From an uncultured Sphaerochaeta sp. (GTDB taxonomy: Bacteria; Spirochaetota; Spirochaetia; Sphaerochaetales; Sphaerochaetaceae): 64,000 bases of DNA. The stretch spans positions 1-64,000 of the forward strand of contig NZ_OY762555.1 in the NCBI RefSeq assembly GCF_963666015.1, written 5' to 3'. Of this stretch, positions 17,183 to 24,364 are shown one piece after another. The notes beneath the pieces are model-generated. The model saw nothing but the letters and a program-made list of their open reading frames with translations, did no database searches and was not told the DNA's origin. Position numbers and translations under genes: made by a program. Each line of letters begins with the position of its first letter. Within the stretch, counting starts at the first letter, position 1.

Positions 17183-17923
17183 CTATTTTCTTTCTGAAAT
17201 TGGTAATTGGGTGCCTACATATGGAGAGAATCTTTTAAATCCTTCGGCGTATTCTATGTCGAGTTTAGTCCATACTCTAGCTTGAAATGCTCTGTGCTTT
17301 GCAAAATGAATGTAAAAATCCTTAAGTTGTGGTTGGCATGCAAACTGCTTGATTGCTTCGATCTTTTCCTGGTGTACACTGCTTATATCTACATAGAAAT
17401 CTGGAGCAAATTGATTGAATTCGCTCATGGGAACTGTTGGTTCAAAGAAATAGATATTCGGATAGTACTTTGCAGGTGTATCTGGTATTGCTCCAAGTTG
17501 AGAAGCACTATTGCAAGCCATGACTACTGCATTTCCCGTAACAGCATGATCTGGATTTGTTGGATCCGTAGTGTAATGTGTGAAAATTATTTCTGGTCTA
17601 AGGTCCAATACACGAGAAATGAGATATCTGGTACGCGTTGCATCAATAGTTAGCGGGTAGTCATCCCAATCAAGAAATTCGATTGTAGCACCAATTTTCT
17701 TGGCAGCCTCAGTTGATTCTTGTTTCCGAATTGATGCACATTCTTCATACGTACCAGTTGGATTTGTCTTCCAATACCCTGCTGACTCGCCATGAGTACC
17801 GCACGTTAAAGCGATGATATGTATTGAATAACCCATATTTGCATATGTGATTAATGTTCCGCCAGCTCTTGTACAATAATCTGCGGCGTGTGCACTAACA
17901 ACGAGAATATCATTTTGGCCCAT
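17183..17923 (-). CDS. PIG-L family protein of the GalB (4-oxalomesaconate hydratase) type
   Basis: A 246-residue protein of the PIG-L/LmbE metal-hydrolase fold. Deacetylases have AHPDDE at the start; here it reads SAHAADYCTRAGG. The outer His and Asp zinc ligands stay but the general-base Asp is Ala. The same replacement (SAHSADF, followed by a GESA..W motif) is what I recall of GalB, a hydratase in gallate breakdown, and CGTHGESAGYWK is present here too. The third zinc ligand is in TNPDHAVTG near residue 124. A lyase or hydratase is therefore more likely than a deacetylase. It is last in the operon, behind a terminator-like hairpin. The substrate is unknown. Confidence 0.75.
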   Translation of the reverse strand: MGQNDILVVSAHAADYCTRAGGTLITYANMGYSIHIIALTCGTHGESAGYWKTNPTGTYEECASIRKQESTEAAKKIGATIEFLDWDDYPLTIDATRTRYLISRVLDLRPEIIFTHYTTDPTNPDHAVTGNAVVMACNSASQLGAIPDTPAKYYPNIYFFEPTVPMSEFNQFAPDFYVDISSVHQEKIEAIKQFACQPQLKDFYIHFAKHRAFQARVWTKLDIEYAEGFKRFSPYVGTQLPISERK

Positions 17924-17942
17924 ACTAATTGCTCCATACAGT

Positions 17943-17975
17943 GAAAGAATAAAATGGGCTACAAACCTGTAGCCC
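17943..17975 (-). terminator. Hairpin with U-rich tail between the epimerase and GalB-like genes
   Basis: GGGCTACA and TGTAGCCC (17956-17963, 17968-17975) form a perfect 8-base-pair stem with a 4-base loop. On the minus strand ATTTTATTCTTT follows. It should lower or stop transcription into the GalB-like gene, or mark a separate transcript. Confidence 0.6.
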
Positions 17976-17996
17976 GAACAACATTTGTAATTGGCC

Positions 17997-18650
17997 CTAT
18001 ATCTCTCTCATCCAAGAGATGAGTTTTGTATAGTCTGTCTCCTCCTGGTCAAACAAAATGAGACGGCCAAGTACATATCCTTCAACTCCTTTTGCGCTTA
18101 ATCTGCTCATTATATGCTTGTCTACGCCACCGTCGATAACAATTGGGAATCCCCATGGTTCACGTTCTTTTACTGCTTGCTCAATTTTATCTTCTAGCCA
18201 AGGCAAGAAGAGCTGACCGCAGAAACCGGGATTTACTGTCATGAGCATGAGATAATCAATGAGAGGGTATAAAGCCCTGATTGATTCAAGTGAAGTGCCT
18301 GGATTGATCACAACTCCTGCTTTCTTCCCAAGATCTTTAATCCTTTGCAGGGTAAGAGCGGGCTGTGGGTCCGCCTCTGGGTGAATGTAGATGATATCTA
18401 TTCCCGTGTCAGCCATGAGTTGAACGTATCGAATGGGATCTTTTACCATCATATGTACATCAAGGAGCTTGTTGGTATGGCGTCTAACCACAGCCATTTC
18501 TGCAAGACTCATACCAAAATTTGGTACAAAATCGCCATCCATTAAGTCAAGATGGAAAATGTCCACTCCCGCTTTATCTAGACGGAGTACTTCTTCCTTG
18601 AGATTTTCTGTGTCCAAATTCATGATAGAAGGGCAGAGTAGTTTTTCCAT
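17997..18650 (-). CDS. Pentose/ketose-phosphate 3-epimerase family protein
   Basis: A 217-residue TIM-barrel protein of the ribulose-phosphate 3-epimerase family (Rpe, AlsE). Metal and catalytic motifs are intact: FHLDLMDGDFVPNFG near residue 32, DVHMMV near 64, MLMTVNPGFCGQ near 135 and IDGGVD near 172. In a catabolic operon it is more likely to epimerise a substrate-derived ketose phosphate than to serve the pentose phosphate pathway; this is inference. It starts 9 bases after the aldolase gene, so the two are cotranslated. Rpe and allulose-6-phosphate epimerase cannot be separated by eye. Confidence 0.82.
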   Translation of the reverse strand: MEKLLCPSIMNLDTENLKEEVLRLDKAGVDIFHLDLMDGDFVPNFGMSLAEMAVVRRHTNKLLDVHMMVKDPIRYVQLMADTGIDIIYIHPEADPQPALTLQRIKDLGKKAGVVINPGTSLESIRALYPLIDYLMLMTVNPGFCGQLFLPWLEDKIEQAVKEREPWGFPIVIDGGVDKHIMSRLSAKGVEGYVLGRLILFDQEETDYTKLISWMREI

Positions 18651-18659
18651 AGATGCCTC

Positions 18660-19556
18660 CTATGCCAGTAGTCCGGCATCTGCCAAGATGTTTTTTAGAA
18701 TGACTTTGTTATCTTGATTCATAGGCCCTACTGGAGCAAAACAAGGTCCTGCTTCAATCCCTAATAGTTCAAGACTTTCTTTTAATATTGTGGGATACGA
18801 TCCAAGGCTAAAAGCCATTCTAATAGGAGCAATTTTATATTGTGCTTCCAGTGAACCTTGAATATCTCCTGCAACATATTTGTCATAGATATCAGCCATA
18901 AGTCTTGGTGCAATATTGGCACATGCGGTTATTGCTCCATGTCCCCCATAGGCAAGACAAGCATGTATAAGCGTATCTCTTCCACTGAGAACAGAGAATT
19001 GATCTTTGTTCTCACGGGTGTTACGGATATATTCACTGGTAAGAGTAAAATCACCGCTGCTATCCTTAATTCCGACAATGTTTTTTATTTCAGAAAGTCT
19101 TGTAGAGGTATCAACAGAAATATTCACGTTTGTCTTTCCCACATTGTTATAGAGCAACATGGGAAGATTTGTGGATGAAGCTATACTTGCATAGTGATCA
19201 TAGAGTTCTCCTTGCGTTACACTTACAAACATAGGTGTTAATACACTGATTGCATCAGCTTTAACTTCTTCAGCCATTTGCGCATATTCAACGGCTTCTT
19301 TTGTGGTAATTCCATTTACTCCTGCATATACAGGGACTCTACCTCTAGCCTCATCTATACAAATTTGGAATGCTTCTTTTCTTTGTTCAGGAGAGAAACC
19401 ATAAAACTCGCCAGATGTACCGACTACGAACAAGCCATGCACGCCACCGTCGATAAGATAGTTTACTAAACGTCTTAATCCTTTCTCGTTGACTTGTAGT
19501 GTATCAGTCAACGGTGTAATCATAGCGGCAATGATTCCATTTGCCTTAAAACTCAT
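18660..19556 (-). CDS. Dihydrodipicolinate synthase / N-acetylneuraminate lyase family aldolase
   Basis: A 298-residue class I aldolase of the DapA/NAL superfamily. The phosphate or carboxylate loop is GTSGEF near residue 45. The catalytic Tyr lies in LLYNNVGKTN near 135, and the Schiff-base Lys in GIKDSSGD near 162. The Tyr loop differs from the YNNPxRT of DapA, so this is a catabolic lyase acting on a 2-keto acid rather than a lysine enzyme. The start at 19556 has AAGGAG 6 bases upstream. It sits between the aldo/keto reductase and the epimerase in the TRAP operon. The likely product is pyruvate plus an aldehyde. Confidence 0.87.
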   Translation of the reverse strand: MSFKANGIIAAMITPLTDTLQVNEKGLRRLVNYLIDGGVHGLFVVGTSGEFYGFSPEQRKEAFQICIDEARGRVPVYAGVNGITTKEAVEYAQMAEEVKADAISVLTPMFVSVTQGELYDHYASIASSTNLPMLLYNNVGKTNVNISVDTSTRLSEIKNIVGIKDSSGDFTLTSEYIRNTRENKDQFSVLSGRDTLIHACLAYGGHGAITACANIAPRLMADIYDKYVAGDIQGSLEAQYKIAPIRMAFSLGSYPTILKESLELLGIEAGPCFAPVGPMNQDNKVILKNILADAGLLA

Positions 19557-19578
19557 ATGAAACTCCTTGCTCAATGGG

Positions 19579-20532
19579 TTATTGTAAAAATTCTTTATTC
19601 TTTGCGGCTTCATATTCTTTGAATAAAGAGGTGTCCTTTATCCTAAGTATGAGATCCAACTCGTCTTCACTCATTGAGAGGTTATCCAATATTGAGACAG
19701 AGTCTTCGAGGTGAGAAACTTTTCCAGTACCGTATACTATTGTTGTCACTTCATCAAATGAGAATACCCATTTCATTGCTGCGTGAGCAAGAAGCGTTTT
19801 GTCATCAATATTGGCTTCTTTTGCCATTTCAAAAAGAGCTCCCTTCATAAAAGCCTCTCGTGCGACTACACCCATGTTTGCCTTTGCTGCTTCTTTAAGA
19901 ACCTGTTTTGTTGCTTGATGATCTGCAAAATTGAAATTGATATAGACTACGTCAAAGGATCCTGTTGCTATCTGCTTTAAATATGTGCTTTCGCCACTGA
20001 ATGTATCAGCACACGCATGACGAATAAGTCCTTCTTTTTTCAGTTGTGATACGTTGTACGAAATTTTCTGCAAATATTCATTATCGTTTTCCAGAGCACT
20101 CTTCATAAATGCAAGATTAAAGAAATCAATTGTATCTCTTCGCAAGAGCTTGAGGATTCTCTCAGCTTCAGCTTTAATGGTTACGTAATCTGCCATTTTC
20201 TTGTTGTTCTCATCATACGTATAACAGAATCCTTCTGGACGTGTTTGTATGTACACAGGAAAGGGTGGTGGTAGCTCTTGTAAATTGCGGCCTAAAGCTT
20301 CCTTCTCTGAATCGTGTGTCACGTCATAGAAATTTATACCTAACTCATATGCAGATGATAGGATTTTCTTGCGACTCTCACCCCCAAACCCTGGAAAGAT
20401 GTACCCAGGCGTAATTGCTTTTTCAAAATCTTCATTGAATCCTCTGGATTTATGGTTGGGAAGATACTCATGTCCGCCCATCGAGATCATGGAAATGTCT
20501 ATTCCCGTATTTCCAAGTGATTTATATTTCAT
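19579..20532 (-). CDS. Aldo/keto-reductase-fold protein with altered active site
   Basis: A 317-residue protein with the AKR barrel: MKYKSLGNTGIDISMISMGG at the start, GINFYDVTH near residue 71, TIDFFNLAFM near 138, and the C-terminal NADPH-binding part TIVYGTGKVSHLED. In ordinary AKRs the tetrad is Asp, Tyr, Lys, His. Here the Asp is present, but the Tyr position downstream reads HDSEKE, the Lys is replaced in YIQTRPEG and the His is absent from FFNLAFM. It may be a different kind of enzyme on this fold. It lies between the TRAP permease and the aldolase, 22-23 bases from each. Confidence 0.8.
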   Translation of the reverse strand: MKYKSLGNTGIDISMISMGGHEYLPNHKSRGFNEDFEKAITPGYIFPGFGGESRKKILSSAYELGINFYDVTHDSEKEALGRNLQELPPPFPVYIQTRPEGFCYTYDENNKKMADYVTIKAEAERILKLLRRDTIDFFNLAFMKSALENDNEYLQKISYNVSQLKKEGLIRHACADTFSGESTYLKQIATGSFDVVYINFNFADHQATKQVLKEAAKANMGVVAREAFMKGALFEMAKEANIDDKTLLAHAAMKWVFSFDEVTTIVYGTGKVSHLEDSVSILDNLSMSEDELDLILRIKDTSLFKEYEAAKNKEFLQ

Positions 20533-20555
20533 GTTTTTGCTCCTCTAATAATGCT

Positions 20556-21839
20556 TTATGTGCCATATACTAAGTTGGGTAAGAAAAGAATAACATCCGG
20601 AATTGCTAAAAGAAGGATCCCAACAAGAATAACTACAATAAAGAACGGGATACTTTCTTTCATATATTCAGACATTTTTACATCTAGGATTCCGTTTACA
20701 ATATACATTGCTATTCCTACAGGAGGGGTCAGGATGCCCATTGTGACAATTATACTGGTGATAACCCCAAAGAGGACGGGATCAATGCCGATTGTACGTA
20801 CAATTGGCATCAAGATGGGAGTAAGCAAAAGAATAACTATTGAGCCATCCATAAACATACCAAAAATGACGTACAATATAAAAACAATACCCATGACCAC
20901 AAACTGGCTGGAAGTAAAACTGGTTATGAAGGTTGTCAGTTTTTGTGGGATCTGATCCATCGGTATCCCGTATGCAAAAATTGCACTCATGGATATCATA
21001 AACATGATTGCCCCGATATCGCGAATTGCTTCCTTCAAGGTTTCTATTAACGATGTAAGTGTCATTTCCTTATACACGAAAAAGCCAATAATTATTGCAT
21101 AAACACAAGCAAATGCACCGACTTCAGAAGGTGTAAACAGGCCAAGTCTAAGGCTACCGATCAGCACGATTGGGAAGATCAGCGCCCAAATAGTCTCTTT
21201 TAATGAAGAGGCAATTTCTTTGAGTGACGCACGCTTTTCACGAGCACGAGGAAATTTCCGAATTCTGGCAGTAATTGCAACTGTGAGCATCATAGCTGCC
21301 ATCATAATTAACCCACTCGTGATACCAGCTGTAAACAGGCGTCCAATAGATACTTCTCCTACTGTTCCATAGAGAATCATACCAACCCCTGGAGGAATGG
21401 TGGAAGTAATCAAACTGGTAAAACCAATGACAACTGCAGTATATCCACGTGGATATTTCTGTGAGAGCATCTCAGGCCCTAGAATGCGTGCTTCCATAGC
21501 AGCGTCTGCATTGGAAGACCCAGAACAACCACCCATGAATGTACTGAGAACAACACTTACCTGTGCCATTCCTCCACGCATATGTCCGGCAACCTGCATG
21601 GAAAGTTTGATGAGTCGGCTGGTAATACCACTACTATTCATGAGGCTTCCAGCAAAAATGAAAAGAGGAACTGCTAATAGAGTAACACTTTGTGTTTGTG
21701 AAATTGGTAATTGTACGATGGTGGCGAATGGGAGTTCTGGATGCTGGAAGAAATAAAATAGACCAGCAATACCGAGAGAAAACCCAACAGGTACCCCTAC
21801 GATTAAGAAAAATAAGAATATAATCAGTACCAAAATCAT
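20556..21839 (-). CDS. TRAP transporter large permease subunit, DctM type
   Basis: A 427-residue inner-membrane protein with about 12 helices and the DctM landmarks VPLFIFAGSLMNSSGI near residue 57, GGCSGSSNADAA near 103, a SLITSTIPPGVGMILYG segment near 140, and ILTPPVGIAMYI near 375. It carries out sodium-coupled import together with the small subunit next to it and the binding protein upstream. It overlaps nothing and is 11 bases downstream of the small-subunit gene. Confidence 0.95.
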   Translation of the reverse strand: MILVLIIFLFFLIVGVPVGFSLGIAGLFYFFQHPELPFATIVQLPISQTQSVTLLAVPLFIFAGSLMNSSGITSRLIKLSMQVAGHMRGGMAQVSVVLSTFMGGCSGSSNADAAMEARILGPEMLSQKYPRGYTAVVIGFTSLITSTIPPGVGMILYGTVGEVSIGRLFTAGITSGLIMMAAMMLTVAITARIRKFPRAREKRASLKEIASSLKETIWALIFPIVLIGSLRLGLFTPSEVGAFACVYAIIIGFFVYKEMTLTSLIETLKEAIRDIGAIMFMISMSAIFAYGIPMDQIPQKLTTFITSFTSSQFVVMGIVFILYVIFGMFMDGSIVILLLTPILMPIVRTIGIDPVLFGVITSIIVTMGILTPPVGIAMYIVNGILDVKMSEYMKESIPFFIVVILVGILLLAIPDVILFLPNLVYGT

Positions 21840-21850
21840 GGCTTCCTCAC

Positions 21851-22360
21851 TTATTGTATTTCATCCTGTACGCTTTGCGTATCAGATGAATTCTCTCTTA
21901 CGAGTGCTTTCATTTTTAAGACGGTTGTAATTATCATGAAAAAACAAGGTATGGGAATACTCAATGTTGCCCATGTGTAACTCATAAAAGGAATTCCTTG
22001 GAATGTACGATTCCTGGATGAATAGGCAAGTTTGAATCCATAATAGACCATGAGAATGAGAAAGAAGAGAATCAGTGAGTAAATGAAAAGCTTTAAAGCC
22101 TTTTGGGCTTTTGGACTAAGTTTCTGTTGAAAGATCTCAACATTGACCATTTTATCATCTCTCAAAGCTGTGTCTGCACCTACATACACCGACCAAGTAA
22201 ACATCAGTAATGCTACGTCCAATCCCCAGTTGATGGGAAATCCAATAGTCCTTAAAATTGCAGCCAATGTGAGCATGAAGACAGTCGATATAAGCAAGAC
22301 TGCCCCGAAAGCAAGCTCAATGGCACAAAATTTTTCGTATGCCTTTGCTAAGCGTTTCAT
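21851..22360 (-). CDS. TRAP transporter small permease subunit, DctQ type
   Basis: A 169-residue protein with four helices. The family segment WGLDVALLMFTWSVYVGADTA near residue 45 and a polar loop DDKMVNVEIF match DctQ proteins. The start at 22360 has GAGAGGAA upstream; a longer frame extends into the stem-loop before it. It pairs with DctM in the membrane. Confidence 0.92.
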   Translation of the reverse strand: MKRLAKAYEKFCAIELAFGAVLLISTVFMLTLAAILRTIGFPINWGLDVALLMFTWSVYVGADTALRDDKMVNVEIFQQKLSPKAQKALKLFIYSLILFFLILMVYYGFKLAYSSRNRTFQGIPFMSYTWATLSIPIPCFFMIITTVLKMKALVRENSSDTQSVQDEIQ

Positions 22361-22388
22361 TATGTTCCTCTCAACGTGGTGGTATATA

Positions 22389-22418
22389 GGCCTGCAACCC
22401 ACATCCGGATTGCAGGCC
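22389..22418 (-). other. Stable stem-loop between the TRAP P and Q genes
   Basis: GGCCTGCAA and TTGCAGGCC (22389-22397, 22410-22418) form a perfect 9-base-pair stem with a 12-base loop and no T-run. Such intergenic stems often protect the 3' end of the abundant binding-protein mRNA. This role is inferred. Confidence 0.55.
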
Positions 22419-22436
22419 AAGATACACGAGCGTTAC

Positions 22437-23438
22437 TTATTTCCCGAGTTCAGCGTAGACAGCTGCTTTTGCTTCTGCCAAACCAAGAGATTCATATGCT
22501 TTCTCTCCAGATTTGATGAAAGCTTCAACATCAAGATCACTATGAGGGATATAGGTCATGCCCTGATCAATCATGAACTGACGGTCTGCCTCAGCATTCT
22601 GAAGAAGGATGTTGGATGCGTCCAACCCAGCATTGTTACATTCCTCAATCAAGATTGCTTGATAGTCTGCAGGCAACTTGTTGAACCAAGCAGAACTAAC
22701 AACCATGACATTGAGCTGGAAGATGTGCTGAGTTTCGACAATATAGTCAGCCACTTCGTATACTTTCAGTTGCTTTGCAGCGGCATAAGGAAGTTCACAA
22801 CCATCTACAACCTTGGTCTGGATTCCGTTGTACAATTCACCATAAGCGAGTGCGACAGCCTTGCTTCCTAAAGAATTAACAGTAGCCAACCATGCTGGTG
22901 CATTAGCTGTACGAATCAAACTGTTACGAAGTTCTGAAGGGCTCTTTCCTGGCTTATTGGTGAATACGTTTCTAAATCCCTGAACCCAAGCATAGGAAAC
23001 AACTTTAATCTGATGTTTTTCCTCAAGTTCATCTACCCAACCCTTGATTACTTTGGAATCAAGAAGTTGCTCGACATCATCAATGCCAGAGAGGAAGAAC
23101 GGCATGTACAGAATTCCCCATTCCTTTACATAGTTACCAAGGCGAGCGGGGTCAGTCTGCCAACCAACATTTGAGCCAAGTCTAATCTGTTCCAGAACAT
23201 CCTCTTCTACACCAAGCTGAGCGCTGGGGTAGACTTCAATCTTGAGTTTTCCGTTAGTTCTTTCAGAGACAGCTTTTGCCCATTCGAGATACTGTTTGTG
23301 AAAAGTATCTTCCGGTGTCAATACGTGGCCAAATCTTAGCAAATATTCTTGGTCACCTTTTTGCTCTGCTGCACCCTGTGCCATGATAGGCATGAGTAAT
23401 GCAACCAACATAATTCCAATCAGCAATCGTTTCTTCAT
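22437..23438 (-). CDS. TRAP transporter substrate-binding protein, DctP type
   Basis: A 333-residue periplasmic protein with a Sec signal peptide (MKKRLLIGIMLVALLMPIMAQ, cleavage near residue 21). It has the DctP outline: GHVLTPEDTFHKQYLEWAK, then YPSAQLGVEEDVLEQI. The conserved Arg in the segment LRNSLIRTANAPAW binds a carboxylate in most family members, so the ligand is probably an organic or sugar acid. First of the transport genes, 56 bases after the regulator. Confidence 0.93.
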   Translation of the reverse strand: MKKRLLIGIMLVALLMPIMAQGAAEQKGDQEYLLRFGHVLTPEDTFHKQYLEWAKAVSERTNGKLKIEVYPSAQLGVEEDVLEQIRLGSNVGWQTDPARLGNYVKEWGILYMPFFLSGIDDVEQLLDSKVIKGWVDELEEKHQIKVVSYAWVQGFRNVFTNKPGKSPSELRNSLIRTANAPAWLATVNSLGSKAVALAYGELYNGIQTKVVDGCELPYAAAKQLKVYEVADYIVETQHIFQLNVMVVSSAWFNKLPADYQAILIEECNNAGLDASNILLQNAEADRQFMIDQGMTYIPHSDLDVEAFIKSGEKAYESLGLAEAKAAVYAELGK

Positions 23439-23463
23439 AATGATTCCTCCACTTGTATTTACT

Positions 23464-23480
23464 GAACCTTTAAAAGGTTC
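23464..23480. promoter_or_regulatory. Palindrome between gntR-type gene and dctP
   Basis: GAACCTTT-A-AAAGGTTC is a perfect inverted repeat (8-base arms) in the 56-base gap before the binding-protein gene. It could be an operator for an internal promoter or a processing hairpin. No U-run follows on the minus strand. Confidence 0.4.
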
Positions 23481-23494
23481 GTTGCGACAAATTT

Positions 23495-24145
23495 CTAGTT
23501 ATAGGTGGTCAGAGCCGAGACATAGTTATCTGCAAGCGCTTTACACGTATCATTAAGGTGAGCATCCATTAGCGCTTCACAACGAGGCGCGTCCTTCTTT
23601 TCCAGAGCATCCAATATTTCAAGGTGAGCTATTCTCGAATGCTCCTCTATTGTTGGTTGATGCTTTGTAAGATTTCGAGTCAGTTTCATTAATGCAGATA
23701 GTTTTGAAGAGAATTCCTTTAGATACCTATTGTCAGCGAGCTCGATGAGAAGTCCATGAACTTGGTCACCTAAATCAGTTGCTTTTAAACCACCATCTTG
23801 TCTGATATCTAGGTCTAGAAGTTTGTTTCGAAGATCTTCAATTCGTTTGGGGATATCCTTTCGGTTGGAGTAGCATGCAAAACGAGCACATGACCCTTCA
23901 ATGGAGCGACGAGCATTAAAGATTTCAACAACATCTTGAAATGAGAATTCTCGGATTTGGTAACCTCTATTACTCTGTACTTCAAGCAATCCAAGCATCA
24001 CCAATCTATTCATTATTTCTCTGATTGGGGTCCTTGAGATTCCATAGGTTTGCACCAGATCACGTTCAACCAGCCATGTGCCTGGTAAGAACTCTTCATT
24101 TAATATGCGGCGTTGAATATCTTCAAAGACTTCTTCCTTATTCAT
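23495..24145 (-). CDS. GntR-family regulator, FadR (FCD) subgroup
   Basis: A 216-residue transcription factor. The winged helix covers residues 1-65 (GTWLVERDLVQTYGISRTPIREIMNRL). The FCD ligand domain follows, with metal-type residues in DQVHGLLIELADN and RIAHLEILDALE. The FCD domain usually senses a small carboxylate or metabolite of the pathway it controls. The start at 24145 is supported by GGTGGA upstream and by the family start. It heads the operon and likely represses it and itself through the palindrome at its start point. Confidence 0.92.
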   Translation of the reverse strand: MNKEEVFEDIQRRILNEEFLPGTWLVERDLVQTYGISRTPIREIMNRLVMLGLLEVQSNRGYQIREFSFQDVVEIFNARRSIEGSCARFACYSNRKDIPKRIEDLRNKLLDLDIRQDGGLKATDLGDQVHGLLIELADNRYLKEFSSKLSALMKLTRNLTKHQPTIEEHSRIAHLEILDALEKKDAPRCEALMDAHLNDTCKALADNYVSALTTYN

Positions 24146-24170
24146 CAGCAATCCACCTTCTGTATCCCAT

Positions 24171-24180
24171 TGGTATACCA
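24171..24180 (-). promoter_or_regulatory. Candidate FadR-type operator over the transcription start
   Basis: TGGTATACCA is a perfect 10-base palindrome of the TGGT/ACCA type bound by FadR-subgroup regulators. It covers the predicted start of the regulator's own promoter. A half copy TGGTATTC lies just upstream. Confidence 0.55.
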
Positions 24181-24182
24181 CA

Positions 24183-24210
24183 AGAATACCATGAATAATT
24201 ATGTTGTCAA
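24183..24210 (-). promoter_or_regulatory. Predicted promoter of the TRAP/aldolase operon
   Basis: TTGACA (24205-24210) and TATTCT (24183-24188) are separated by 16 bases on the minus strand, and the start would fall at about 24176. Confidence 0.55.
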
Positions 24211-24227
24211 TCAATTTTTACTCTTTT

Positions 24228-24239
24228 TAACACGTGTTA
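24228..24239. promoter_or_regulatory. Second palindrome in the divergent region
   Basis: TAACACGTGTTA is a perfect 12-base palindrome about 18 bases upstream of the -35 box of the operon and about 55 bases from that of arcC. It could bind a regulator of either gene. Confidence 0.4.
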
Positions 24240-24290
24240 GATGACAGGTGTTTCTGTCTCATAACAGATCCAGTAAGGTTCATAAATAAG

Positions 24291-24321
24291 TTGTTGCAAT
24301 TTGTTGCAGTCGTGCTATGAT
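24291..24321 (+). promoter_or_regulatory. Promoter of carbamate kinase with a direct repeat at -35
   Basis: TTGCAA (24294-24299) and TATGAT (24316-24321) have a 16-base spacer. TTGTTGCA occurs twice (24291-24298, 24301-24308), exactly one helical turn apart, over the -35 box. This suggests binding of an activator or repressor. Confidence 0.5.
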
Positions 24322-24364
24322 TAGGATTGAACATTAGTTCTGTATTAGTAAGGAAGGAATGATT

